Below, piece by piece: positions 52,430 to 64,000 of a stretch of 64,000 bases of DNA (positions within the stretch are counted from its first letter, which is position 1; each line of letters begins with the position of its first letter). Source of the DNA: Myxocyprinus asiaticus (Eukaryota; Chordata; Actinopteri; Cypriniformes; Catostomidae); the NCBI RefSeq assembly GCF_019703515.2, contig NC_059385.1, positions 33,094,501 through 33,158,500 of the forward strand, read 5' to 3'. Position numbers and translations under genes: made by a program. Below the pieces are notes generated by a model. The model saw only the letters and a program-made list of their open reading frames with translations, had not been told where the DNA came from and searched no databases.

Positions 52430-54740
52430 TATAAAGTATACAGAAAAATACTAAAGGTCAAAAGGTAAAGGTACTGTAACTCTGCACGCTGTCTAATGAC
52501 ACCCTGATGATACACATATGTCAATTTTGAGTTGTTCGGACCTTTCGGAGCACCGTCCACCAACCCATTGTAGAAAATGAATGAAATAAATTGCAGATGG
52601 ACATTTTCTAGAAAGCTCCCACGGACCCCAAGCTTCACGTGCTGGTAGTCCCGGACCCCTAGTGTGTCATGATAAAAGCACAAGTCTCTAGAATATAGAT
52701 TTTATTTTTGCTTTAATGCAAAAAGTGCTCTCACAGCCCTCTTGCTCTCATAGTCAGACAGAGCCTCTTGCCTGTGCAAAGTCATTTGGGTGTTAAGTTA
52801 AGTTCTAGAGCTGAAAAATGCATTCAGACCCTCCAAATTTCCTCCAAATCTCAAATTTCAAGGTCCTGCGACCTTTTGACCCATTTTTACTAAACGTCCC
52901 ACTTGCCCATTAAACCAATGCAGTTCTACACTGGTTTCATGGACAGGGTTAAATTTGGCACTAAGACCTGGGGGCTTCGAATGCTTCATCATTGGGCCCT
53001 CAGAAACAACATATTAAAAATCTGTGTCCCTCAGAGATTGGGAAGTACTTTAAAAAAATCAAGAAACATGTTCTAGAAAAATAACTGACTTTTAATTCAC
53101 AAGTCAGCTAATTAAGCACTTAATGAAGTCACTCAGACTTGAAACTTTGCACACTGTCTAAGGGGCCCCTGAGAAGCTAAAGCTTTCAAATTGGAGTCGT
53201 TTGGACCTTTCAGAGTCGTGTCCACGGACCCGCTGTGAAAATTAACGGTATAAATTGTACATGGAATGTGCTCTAACTTCGCTCTTTGAGCTCCAACAGA
53301 ATTTCACACGGCGACATGTCAAGTGCCCCTTATTGACATACTAAGAGGACTAAGGCCTAGGTTGCAAAAAAATATTTTTCATTATTTTCAACAGATCTCT
53401 ATGACTGTCATAGGAATCAGAGACAGACTGACTTGTAGGCCCGTGTGCAACAGTATATTCATCAGAGGCTTTAATACTTAGCAAGCACCCAGGGCCTCCA
53501 AATTCTAGGACCTGACTCGGGGGTCCCAGACGATCAAATATCTCAAATTTCAAGGTCGTGCGACCTTCGGAACCCCCTTTTCTAGACGTCCCACTTGCCC
53601 ATTAAACCAATACAATTCTACACCCGTTTCGTGGACAGGGTTAAATTTGGTGCTAAGTCCTGGGGGCTTCGAATGCTTCATCGTTGGGCCCTCAGAAACA
53701 ACATTAAAAACCTCTGTCCCTCAGAGATTGGGAAGTACTTTAAAAAAAATCAAGGAAAATATTATAGAAAAATTTGTCACTTTTCATTCATAAGTCAGCC
53801 AATTAAGCATTTAATGAAGTCATTCGGACTTGAAACTTTGCACACTGTCTAAGGGGCCCCTGAGAAGCTAGAAATGTCAAATTGGAGTCGTTTGGACCAT
53901 TCGGAGTTGTGTCCACAGACCCGCTATGAAAATGAATGGTATAAATTGTACGTGGGATGCACTCTAACTTCGCTCCCTGAGCTCCAACGGACCCACAATT
54001 TGACACGGTGACACGTCGAGTGCCCTTATCGACATACTACAAGGACTAAGGCCTAGGATGCAAAAATGTATTTTTTATTATTTTCAACAGATCTCTCTGC
54101 CTGTCAGGCTTTAATACTTATCAAGCACCCAGGGCCTCCAAATTATAAGACCTGACTCAGGGGCCCCTGATGATCAAGAATCTCACATTTCTAGGTCCTA
54201 CAGCCTTCAGAACCCCCTTTTCTAGATGTCCCACTTGCCCATTAAACCAATGCAATTCTACACCGGCTTCGTGTATGGGGTTAAATTTGGTGCTAAATTT
54301 GATGCTAAGACCTGGGGGCTTCGAATGCTTTACCGTTGGGCTTTCAGAAACTACTTATCAAAAAGCCGTGTCCCTCATGGATTGGGAAGTACTGTAAAAA
54401 AAAAAAAAAAAAAAAAAACAGCAAATCTATTAAATTAAAAATAGACACATACAGTCCAAGGATGGGTCAAATGATCACTTTACCAAGTCACAGAGCCTTG
54501 AAACTTTGCACACTGACTAGGGGGTCCCTGATAAGCTACAGATTTCAAAATGGAGTCGTTTGGACCTTTCGGAGTCCTGTCCACGGACTCGCTATGAAAA
54601 TGCATGTTATAAATTGTACGTGGGATGTGCTCTAACTTCGCTCTGTGAGCTCCAACAGAGCCGAAATTTTGCACGGTCGTACATCTGGTGCCCCTCGATC
54701 ACATACTAAGAGGGCAGACGTCTCCTGTGATGTTTTTTCA
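52430..54740. repeat. Tandem array 3, about 640-690-bp unit, about 3.5 copies
   Basis: CCCACTTGCCCATTAAACCA occurs at about 52899, 53588 and 54231; a second landmark (GTCGTTTGGACC or its variant) occurs at about 52517, 53197, 53888 and 54556. Both give periods of roughly 640-690 bp. Copies are diverged. A poly-A run of about 22 lies at 54397-54418. Confidence 0.85.
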
Positions 54741-54829
54741 AACTTCAAAATATGCCTTTTTAAGGGTGTGGGCAGGCACAGTGGGCATCAAACATGTGGC
54801 CCATGATGACACAGAGTATATATATCTAT

Positions 54830-55540
54830 TTGGGAAAAATAGTTGGTTAGGGGACAAATAGTGGGTCTGTGGGACTCTGGGGCATGGCACGAGTGGTCAG
54901 GGGGTCTCAGGGGTTATTTGGGAGAAATAGTCATTTAGGGGACAAATAGTGGGTCCGTGGGACTCGGGGGCATGGCACAAGTGGTCAGGAGGTCTCAGAG
55001 GTCATTTGGGAGAAATAGTCAGTTAGGGGACAAATAGTGGGTCCGTGGGACTCGGGAGCATGGCACTAGTGGTCAGGGGGTCTCAGGGGTCATTTGGGAG
55101 AAATAGTGGTTTAGGGGACAAATAGTTGGTCCGTGGGACTCGGGGGTGTGGCCCAGGTGATCAGGGGGTCTCAGAGGTCATTTGGGAGAAATAGTCGGTT
55201 AAGGGACAAATAGTGGGTCCGTGGGACTCGGGGGCGTGGCACTAGTGGTCAGGGGTTCTCTGGGGTCATTTGGGAGAAATAGTCGGTTAAGGGACAAATA
55301 GTGGGTCCGTGGGACTCGGGGGCGTGGCACTAGTGGTCAGGGGTTCTCTGGGGTCATTTGGGAGAAATAGTCGGTTAGGGGACAAATAATGGGTCCGTGG
55401 GACTCGGGGGGCATGGCCCAGGTGTTCAGGGGGTCGCAGGGGTCATTTGGGAGAAATAGTTGGTTAGGGGACAAATAGTGGTTTTGTGGGACTCTGGGGG
55501 TCTCAGTGGTCAGTTGGGAGACCACCTGCAACTCGAAGTC
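54830..55540. repeat. Tandem array 4, about 87-bp unit, about eight copies
   Basis: TTAGGGGACAAATAGTGGGTC recurs every 87-88 bases, with GGGACTCGGGGGCATGGC and GTCATTTGGGAGAAATAG. Two neighbouring units (near 55200 and 55290) are almost identical, showing recent turnover. It is array 1 in opposite orientation. Confidence 0.92.
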
Positions 55541-55564
55541 CATTTGCCCATTAAAAGGGGTCCG

Positions 55565-55767
55565 AGGAAATGCCCCAAAAAATGAAAATTTATTTATTTT
55601 TAACAAATTTGCAAAGATTTCAAACAAACTTCTTTCATGTTGTCATTATGGGGTATTATTTGTAGAATTTTGAGGAAAATAATGAATTTAATCCATTTTG
55701 GAATAAGGCTGTAACATAACAAAATGTGGAAAAAGTGAAGCGCTGTGAATACTTTCCGGATGCACTG

Positions 55768-55768
<1 letters not shown>
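55565..55768. mobile_element. Tc1-like transposon end (single inverted repeat)
   Basis: About 200 bp ending GTGAATACTTTCCGGATGCACTGTA. From memory this is the terminal repeat of a common fish Tc1-type element. The rest of the element is missing; the left boundary is the tandem array. TA repeats follow directly, so it was inserted at or beside a TA run. Confidence 0.7.
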
Positions 55769-56300
<532 letters not shown>

Positions 56301-56634
56301 AAATTTAAATGGAAAACTATAACATACGCCATGGAAAGTTCAATTTTATTAAATGCCACATGTCTAAAATTCACAAAATTAAAAATTTTTGTCTTTTATT
56401 TAGCTCCATAGTGGCACAGAAATTATACACTATACCTTTAAATTCTTAACTAAAACTGTATTTTTTATTTATAAACTTTCACAAATACAGTTGTTAGTTT
56501 TTCTTTTTCAATTTCTGGATCATTGTAATGATGTCTTGTATTAATTGCAAGTTTATTGAAGTGCTTGAAGTACATCAAAATTACTTATGTAACCTGCTTA
56601 CAGAAATAAAATCTTATGAGGAATTACATGCATG

Positions 56635-56640
56635 TTTATT
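56635..56640 (-). terminator. Polyadenylation signal of the lysozyme gene
   Basis: AATAAA on the minus strand (TTTATT on plus), 55 bases after the stop codon at 56695-56697, a suitable place for 3' end formation. Confidence 0.65.
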
Positions 56641-56694
56641 TGAACACATTACTGGAACATTATTTTGTTCATGTACATGTGGAAAGTTCTTCTC

Positions 56695-59600
56695 TTAAAC
56701 TCCACATCCTGCAGTGTATGGGCTCACATCATGGTTCTTACAGTGATTTAGCCAACCGTACCTAAACAAAAAGTGGGTGGATTATTAATTTTTTAACCTT
56801 CTTTTTAAATATATATTATGCTTTTAGAGACCCATAAGCACATATGAATACAAAAGTTAGTACTGAAGCAATCCTTACCATGCAGTAATGCCTTGCATCT
56901 TTGCTATGATCTTGGCACAATTAACGGACAAAGAAATGTCATTGCTCAGAAGCTCTGTTAGGAAGACAAAGATCAGGTAATAAATTAAAGGTTGTTTTAA
57001 CACCCCAACTGGTCTTTTTCCACATTGTATTATGGTACTTTAGCATCATCAACATGGGAACCACTGTGAGTACTAGGGGCAGCTTTTATATTAATATTTT
57101 TGTCCATTATTTTTACTACCGAAAATCAGCATGCACAGAATTGGACTTGTAAATGTCTGTCCACATGCATTTCTAGATGTATGAATAATGCAAGCAGCTC
57201 ACCAAAGGCAATTTCAGCAAAGATGAGCAGCAAGGAGAAATGTAAAAATATGAACAATAGCTGTTCACTTCCGCAAGTTAGTTTGGATTTATTTCATACC
57301 AGTCAGTACGTTGACATGCACAGTTATAACTGAGCTAGTCTTTGTGTGCAAGTATACATTACATGTATGTGTAATCAAATATTTAAGGAAAGGTTGTCAG
57401 CTTAGAAACTTAAATATAAGACATTTGAGTAAACACACACCTAAAAGTTAGAGGTGCAAATTATGGCATAAATACTCTATATAAAGAAAACAACAAAATT
57501 CAAAATGCAAGCTTTTTTCTTGACCGATGTTTCAGTATGCCAGCCTTTTTTTAGGGTACAAGTCACACATCACCTCTTTCTATTAGAGCACACACAAACT
57601 GAAAAGGCCAATTGTGGTCCAGTCAGGGGATGTCCCCCCAGTGTTTAATTCTGCTTAAAGGTGCAAATATACTTTAAGCGTAATCTAAGAAAACAAAATG
57701 TGGTCAAAACGAAGGTGTTTTGGAGTTTGTTGATGTGGTCTGAAACAGTTTGCCGGCACAAACTTTCAGGAAAACTTTGTAACGGCTGTTAAACACCTTC
57801 TTACAGCCACTGGTCCACGTAATCGGTGGGTGTGATCCGTTGCACCACCTACTTTGATGGCAATATTTTCTTTCACTCAGTCAATGTGAACACACTGGGG
57901 TGCAGAGTTTCCAAGCTGTTGTAAACTTACCTGTGCATCTGTAAGACCTTTCACATAGAGACCTAGACCATGTTATGTGATTTTTTTAGATTAGTCTTTT
58001 GTAACCCAGGGCTTAATGTTTGGGTACAGTCTTACTTGTTTTACAGGGATGACATTAGCCACACAGAAATTCAAATAACCAGAGATGGAGGCAGCCTTTT
58101 GGTGTTTCAGTGGATTCAATCCCATACCTGGATGTTTTTTTATTTATTTGTGGTTTCTCAGTTTTCAATTTTTGTCTGTATCAGGGTAAAAGGAGAACAA
58201 CATTGTGGTCAGATCGACCAAGAGGTGGGTGTACCTTGGAGATGTAAGCACTTGTTATGTTTCCATAACATAAGTCCAATGTCTTATACAGCCTGGTGGC
58301 AGATGTAACGTATAGCTCCAGGTTTGGCAAAAGCATGGTGAAATCAGAATCAGAATCAGAATGAGCTTTATCGCCAAGTATGATGTACAATATACAAATA
58401 CAAATCTGTTATATACAGAAGCAAGGGAATGTAATGGCAGTAGAGGTATGGTATGTTGGGTAAATATAAATAGACTAAGCTGTGTATTGCACATCATTAT
58501 TGCTCAATGGGTCAGTTTTAACTGTTCATGAGATGGCTAGCCTGAGGGAAAAAACTGTTCCTGTGCCTGACGGTTCTGGTGCTCAGTGCTCTGTAGCGCC
58601 TGCCAGAAGGCAACAGTTCAAAAAGGTAGTGGGCTGGGTGAGTGGGGTCCGGAGTGATTTTTACAGCCTTTTTCCTCACTCTGGAAGTGTACAGTTCTTG
58701 AAGGGAAGGCAGGGGTAACCAATAATCCTCTCAGCAGTCCGAACTGTCCTTTGTAGTCTTCTGATATCCAATTTCGTAGCTGCACCAAACCAGACAGTTA
58801 CTGAAGTGCAGAGGACAGACTCAATGACTACTGAGTACAACTGTATCAGCAGTGCCTGTGGCAGATTGAACTTTCTCAACTGGCGAAGGAAATACAACCT
58901 CTGCTGGACCTTTTTCACAATGGAGTCAGTCTTGGTCTCCCACTTCAGGTCTTGTTAGATGGTAGTGCTCAGGAACCTGAATGACTCCACTGCTGCCACA
59001 GTGCTGTTTAGAATGGTAAGGGGGGTCAGTGTTGGGTGTTCCTCCTAAAGTCTGCAATCATCTCCACCATTTTGAGCGTGTTCAGCTCCAGGTTGTTTTG
59101 ACTACACCAGTGAGCCAGCCGTTCAACCTCCCTTCTGTATACATACTCATCGTCATCTTGGATGAGGTCAATGACAGTAGTGTCATCTGAAAACTTCAGG
59201 AGCTTGACAGAGGGCTCCTTGACAGTGCAGTCATTTGTATACAGGGAGAAGAGTCGTGGAGAGAGCACACATCCCTGGGGTGCACCAGTGCTGATTGTAC
59301 ATGTGCTGGAAGTGAATTTACCCTGTCTCACTAACTGCTGCCTGTCCATCAGAAAGCTGGTGGTCCACTGACAGATAGATGTGGGAACAGAGAGTTGGTG
59401 TAATTTAGTCTGGAGAATAGCTGGGATGATGGTGTTGAAAGCCGAACTGAAGTCCACAAAAAGGATCCTTGCATATGTCCCTATTCTGTCCAGATGTTGC
59501 AGGATATGATGTAACCCCATATTGACTGCATCATCCACAGACCTGTTTTCTCGATGAGCAAATTGAAGGGGATCTAGAAAGGGTCCAGTGATGTCCTTCA

Positions 59601-62600
59601 GGTGGGCCAACACTAGCTTCTCAAATGATTTAATGACCACAGATGTCAAGCAACGGGTCTGTAGTCATTAAGTCCTGTGATTTTGGGTTTCTTTGGGACA
59701 GGAATGATGACTGAGCATTTGAAGCATCATGGGACTTCACACTGCTCCAGTAATCTATTGAAGATCAGTGTGAAGATGGGGGCCAGCTGGTTAGCATAGG
59801 ATTTTAGACAAGTGGATGAAACACCATCTGGGCCCTGTGCTTTCCTTGTCCTTTGTTTTCAGAAGACACGGCATACCTCCTCTTCACAGATCTTAAGTGC
59901 AGGTTGAGTAGCAGGAAGGGGGAGGAGAGGGGTTGCAGGATGTGTTGATGTTTGTGTGAAGTGAAGGTCAGAGCGGGTGTGGGGTGTGAGATTGTGCCTT
60001 TCAAATCTACAGTATAACACATTTAGGTTGTCAGCCAGTTGTTGGTCCCCTACAGCGTTGGGGGCAGGAGTCTTGTAGATAGTAAATTGTTTCAGGCCAC
60101 TCCATACTGATGCAGGGTCATTAGCTGAAAACTTGTTTTGTAAAAAAATAATAAGCGCAAAAATAAATAAAAAGCGCAGATCAAAATAATAAGCACAGAT
60201 AAAAAAATACTCTTGAATACAAAATATATAAACATTTAAAATATGCTGCAAAAAACAACAAAAAAATTAAAGCAAAGTCATCAGAATTGCAAACAAAATC
60301 ATGTTTTCCTTGGTTATATTACTGTTTTTTGTGCTCTCTGACAATTTTGCTCATATTTTCATTTATTTAATTTTTTTATGCTTACGCTGTATTTTTCTTT
60401 TGTTTCCAAGTTCTGCACTTGATTTTCCAAAACTTTTGAGTAGTTTCATGTAAATTAGGGGGCATTTTGCATCCCCATTGGTCCACTAGTTCTTGATCGA
60501 CAGCTCCTCCTCTAACCAATCATTCAAAGAGGGGAGGTGAAGTCAGCTGAATTTAGTTAGCAGAGTCTTTAGTTTAGGCATTATTTAAGACTCCCTTGTT
60601 TGTAGGTTATTGGCTGCATATAAAAAAAATAAAATAAAAAAAACAAGACTGGTGTGTGGATGTTTGATGCATGTTTTTACTAGCTGTACCAATGTAGTCG
60701 TGAGTTCAGAACCCAACTTGATCCACTTTTCCACGAAATAAAATCCAGATCCCGACACCAAGGTCTATTACAATACTGATTAATATAAAAATGCTTACAT
60801 ATAACTGAACTCTTTTTTAATTATTATTATTATATAAAAAATCTAAAAGGTGTGCATTATTGCTGACACCTACATGCGCACTTTGGAGTTGGTTGTATGC
60901 CTGTAAGTCATTTGCTTCAAATGTTACTGAAGTTGTATACTCTATGTTATGGAAATATTTTTAAATGTTTTGGATTTGTATGCTCCAATCTTGCTGTATC
61001 TTTAGAGACGGTAGCTAAATTTGCGACTATTTGTGAATCAAGAACGTCCAACGTCAAGCCAACTTTATTGCATTATTTATTGACATGGGGACGCTTGGTC
61101 ACTTGTTTCTGATTTCACTGCAGTATCGTGGAAAAAGAAACTACATGTAGCCGTGCCAAAAATGCCAACATAGGATCAGTACATAACGGCACATTCAGCA
61201 ACATGGCTAATCAAGTTGGGTTCTGAACTCGCGACTACATTGGTACAGCTAGTAAAAACATGCATCAAACATCCACACCAACCCAGCCTTGTTTTTGTTT
61301 TAGATATGCAGCCAATACATTTTTTCCTTCTTTTGTATGGCATTGGAAATAAATTGATAACTTTAAATTCCTTGTGTACATTTGTGATCTATAAATTCTG
61401 TAGAATTTACAGAACTTCTGTCTGTAGAATTTGCTTTTCGCACAGAATGTCACAGTCAGTAATGATTTTTTTTGGCCACCCCAATAAAATCACTGGGTCT
61501 TACCTGGCCACCCCTGAAAAAAAGTTCTGGCTACGCCCCTGATTCCTGGCCTGATTGTACAAGATTTTATCACCACCTCTGTAAGCATCCTCATTTTCCT
61601 GACAAAGCTGCCTAAGTTCTGCTGTAAACCACGGTTTGTCATTGTTGTATGTTAAATAAGTCCTAGTAGGAATGCACATATCCTCACACAAACTGATATA
61701 TGATGTCACAGTATCTGTGAGCTCATCCAAGTTGGTGTCTGCAGCCTCAAAAACACTCCAATCAGTGCAGTCAAAGCAGGCTTGTAGTTCCAGCTTTGCT
61801 TCATTGGTCCACTCTTTACAGTCTTTACTACAGGTTTAGCTGATTTTAGTTTCTGCCTGTAAGTTGGAAGAAGATTAACTAGACAGTGATCAGAGAGTCC
61901 CAACGCTGCTCTAGGAACAGACCGATATGCATCCTTTATTGTTGAGTAGCAATGATCCAGTATATTTCTGTCTCTGGTTGGGCATTTAATGTGCTGTTTG
62001 TATTTGGGCAGTTCATGTGTGGTTTACTTTAATAAAATAGAAACACAAGAATAATAATAACCGCAGGTCCAGCAGGAGTCCATGTGAAATCACCAGGTTT
62101 TCTGGGGTTGTTATGCATATTTCAGCCGTGATTCCCAGAGCGCCATAACTGGTTGGAAAGTAAATAAGCCTCAGAGAAGCAAAAAAGTTTGCCATCGCAC
62201 ACATTACAGATAAAAAAATGTGTTGCAGATCTTGGTAGTTTCACAAACAACTAACTTAAGGACAAACAATCAAAACGTGTACAAACAGTAGAGCCTCCAT
62301 TATGAGAACAGCATTGCACCCGCCTTTCCCGAACATACCGAAAAGGAACATAATTAGAACATTTAAAGCACCCTTTAATAACAGAAACATCCAAACATGA
62401 AATAATGCCTAAAATCAGTCCAAAACTTCTTTGTGTCAGAACATTTCAATGCATAAATAAACATAATGTTCTGATATTTATAAATTTTGTTGTTGTTGTC
62501 AATGGATTTCTTACGTGAGCAGTTGATTTTACAGCCATTGCTGGTACGGCCTGGGGTGCGGTCATCATTGCACCAGTAACGACTGTTGATCTGGAAAATC

Positions 62601-63092
62601 CCATAGTCTGTTGAACCATCCTTGTTGTGGTTAGTGGCTGCAGTGTTGTAGCTAGACTCCCATCTGGTTAGGCAAACCCCTTAAAGTATAGAATACATAT
62701 AGAGAGAGAGTGTAAAAATATATATATAAAAAAAAAAATCCATTAGTTAAAAAAATATATATTATTCTTTTTTTACATTTTTAAAAACAATGCTACATCT
62801 CTGAAAATAGCAGGGACAAGAAGGCTCACAACACTGAGACAAAAAAATTAATAAATAAAAAATATGTATACAGTGGCCCAATTTTGTATATGTCCAGTCA
62901 TTTACACAATGAAAAGACAAATGGGGCTACTCAACTACTGAACTACTAAAATATGAATTACTCACAATCAGCCAGACTGGCTCCCGCATAGCCATTCATT
63001 CCAAAGGCTTTTAAAGCCCTTGCAAGCTCGCATCTCTCATATTTCTTGCCACTTGCAACCACCAGGACCATAAGAAAGACAAAAACCTTCAT
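56695..63092 (-). CDS. lyz: C-type lysozyme, four exons, intact
   Basis: A secreted enzyme that cleaves bacterial peptidoglycan (1,4-beta bonds between N-acetylmuramic acid and N-acetylglucosamine), part of innate defence. Exons on the minus strand: 63092-62966, 62679-62515, 56954-56879 and 56761-56695, 435 nt, 144 codons plus stop. All introns are GT-AG and phases agree. A signal peptide [15 protein letters not shown] precedes mature [13 protein letters not shown]. Exon 2 has the catalytic Glu in TRWESSYNT and Asp in [16 protein letters not shown]; exon 3 has [11 protein letters not shown]; exon 4 ends [12 protein letters not shown]. All eight cysteines of the family are present and length is normal. 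Intron 2 is 5.6 kb and full of transposons; introns 1 and 3 are 286 and 117 bp. No lesion is visible. Paralogues are not seen in the window. Confidence 0.95.
56962..57960. other. Intron 2 of the lysozyme gene, 3' part without named elements
   Basis: Only short frames occur and no element boundary is clear. A GTGCAAATATACTTTAAGCG segment at 57661 may be a degraded repeat. Confidence 0.4.
58181..58330 (-). pseudogene. LINE endonuclease fragment (L2/CR1-like)
   Basis: The minus strand reads [19 protein letters not shown] then [16 protein letters not shown], the C-terminal SDHN motif of an APE-type LINE endonuclease. It starts right at the 3' tail of the next LINE, so the two were joined by insertion or truncation. 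Only about 45 codons remain. Confidence 0.65.
58676..59970 (-). pseudogene. L2/CR1-like reverse transcriptase
   Basis: Copies LINE RNA into DNA at the target. The best open part is 59649-59026 on the minus strand: [37 protein letters not shown] with the first catalytic Asp, [20 protein letters not shown], and [14 protein letters not shown] where CR1/L2 enzymes have F-A-DDT. A C-terminal part (58918-58676) has [15 protein letters not shown] and [14 protein letters not shown]. Stops and shifts near 59000, 59660 and 59860 break the frame. Confidence 0.85.
60143..61543. mobile_element. hAT-like element, second copy, in the L2-like LINE
   Basis: Shares most of its length with 49030-50453, including the hairpin arms and the right end TTACCTGGCCACCCCTGAA...CGCCCCTG (to 61543). 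Its left end begins in the short AATAATAAGCG array, lacking the CAGG terminus, so it is end-truncated or its insertion was followed by deletion. It separates LINE endonuclease (61550-62010) and RT-linker text (60140 and below), with a few codons lost between. Confidence 0.65.
61550..62015 (-). pseudogene. L2/CR1-like endonuclease C-terminal part
   Basis: The minus strand shows [21 protein letters not shown] (SDH motif of the APE endonuclease, near 61890), then after a shift near 61730 [19 protein letters not shown] and [14 protein letters not shown], a linker typical of this LINE clade. The N-terminal half of the endonuclease is absent. Confidence 0.75.
62016..62510. other. Intron 2 of lysozyme, 5' part, no element named
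   Basis: Between the truncated LINE 5' end and lysozyme exon 2 I see no gene or clear repeat. Confidence 0.35.
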
Positions 63093-63368
63093 GATGATTC
63101 TAAGGAAGATGTCAGAGGAATGGATTCAGTGTTCAGTTCCTATTCTGAGTGCATTGTGAAGGTTTGAGGAAGTGTGTTCTCTTTAATAGAAATAAACCTT
63201 TCACCATTGCCAGCTTCCTCAAAATAGTTTCCATTTGATTTTTTAAAGGCCACGTGAACAGGATTGTTGCAAATGAGTGAATGTTAATGAAGAGTCGTCT
63301 GCTACATGTGACATATTTAACTTTAAATCTGGAAGATCCCACAGTCTTCCCGTTTTAAGGATTACATT

Positions 63369-64000
63369 AAAGGAATATTTCCCCCTAAAAATTAGAATTC
63401 TCTCATCATTTACTCACCCTCATGCCATCCCAGATGTGTATGACTTTCTCTCTTCTGTGGAACACAAATGAAGAATTTTAGAAGAATATCTCAGCTCTTT
63501 TGGTCCATAAAATGCAAAGTGAATGGGTGCCAATATTTTGACACTCCAAAAAGCATGCGAAGGCAGCATAAAAGTAATCCATATGACTTTAGTGTTTAAA
63601 TCCATATCTGCAGAAGTGAAATGACTGGTGTGGGTGAGAAAAAGATCAATATTTAAGGCTAGTCATTTTTGCTAGAAATTCTTCCCCCTGCCCAGTAGGG
63701 GGTGATATGCATAAACAATGTGAATCACCAAAAACACAAGAAGAAGAATGTAAAAGTTAAAGTTAAAGTGGAAATTGCCTGAGCAGGGAGGAGAATTTAT
63801 AGTAAAAAGTTTTAAATATTTTAAATATCGATCTGTTTCTCACCCACACCTATCATATCACTTCTAAAGACATTGATTTACCACCGGAGTCATATGGATT
63901 ACTTTTATGCTGACTTATGTGATTTTTGGAGCTTCAAATTTCTGGTACCCATTCACTTGCATTGTATAGACAGAAAGAAGAGAGAAATCTTCTAAAAATC
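63369..64000. repeat. Foldback repeat, cut by the window end
   Basis: The left arm (AAAGGAATATTTCCCCCT, then ATTTACTCACCCTCATGCC, AGTAATCCATATGACT) is mirrored by the right arm (GAGTCATATGGATTACTTTTATG near 63890, then GGTACCCATTCACTTGCATTG, to 64000). The centre has a CCCAGTAGGGGG segment. It is the same family as 2979-3170 and non-coding. Its right terminus lies beyond the window. Confidence 0.8.

Larger units (their letters stand above)
58337..62030 (-). mobile_element. L2/CR1-like LINE in lysozyme intron 2
   Basis: Reads on the minus strand from an endonuclease part (about 62010-61550) through reverse transcriptase (59970-58676) to a 3' tail of ATTCTG repeats (58337-58365, GATTCTGATTCTGATTCTG-type). 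The 5' end is truncated. It is interrupted by the hAT-like element at 60143-61543. It lies in the same orientation as the lysozyme gene. Confidence 0.82.

Noticed and set aside
57970..58308. 112-codon plus-strand ORF in lysozyme intron 2
   Set aside because: It overlaps the minus-strand LINE endonuclease fragment, has no motif and is interrupted upstream.

Overview
The window reads as nuclear DNA of a bony fish, most likely a cypriniform (carp or minnow relative). The evidence is the repeat set: Tc1/mariner elements with TA target sites, three DIRS-type tyrosine-recombinase retrotransposons, a tRNA-derived SINE that resembles the carp HAmo-type family, a piggyBac end resembling zebrafish elements, fish-type endogenous retroviruses, an L1/Tx1-like LINE and an L2/CR1-like LINE. 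These family names are from memory; no search was run.

Only one apparently intact host gene is seen: a C-type lysozyme on the minus strand at 56695-63092. It has four exons with good splice sites, eight cysteines and both catalytic acids, and encodes 144 residues. Its 5.6-kb second intron is filled with an L2-like LINE that is itself interrupted by a hAT-like element.

Layout. 1-3.4 kb: a Tc1-like element, a MITE, a decayed Ty3/gypsy integrase and a short cyprinid-type repeat. 3.46-9.06 kb: DIRS copy A (minus). 9-17.9 kb: low-complexity DNA, an old tandem duplication, a SINE, a decayed transposase-like gene (possibly CACTA/Tnp2-like) and a piggyBac remnant. 17.9-19.6 kb: a solo gypsy-type LTR, then a retroviral env tail, LTR and candidate tRNA-Arg primer site. 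20.27-29.4 kb: a candidate spliced gene that I do not recognise, its putative last intron holding DIRS copy B, followed by a decayed protein-primed-type DNA polymerase B of Polinton/Maverick or adintovirus character. 29.8-37.5 kb: a MITE and two minus-strand retroviral 3' halves, one with a Tc1-like element inserted in env. 37.7-43.06 kb: an L1-like LINE with a 17-bp target duplication. 43.4-50.5 kb: a probable hAT element containing DIRS copy C and a second hAT-like element. 50.7-55.8 kb: tandem arrays with opposite-orientation end arrays, a Tc1 end and a long TA run. 56.7-63.1 kb: the lysozyme gene. 63.37-64.0 kb: a foldback repeat cut by the window edge.

The window is thus mostly layered transposon debris in which insertion order can be read from target duplications and interruptions. 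The part least explained by known families is the spliced gene next to the polymerase B gene at 20.3-29.4 kb.
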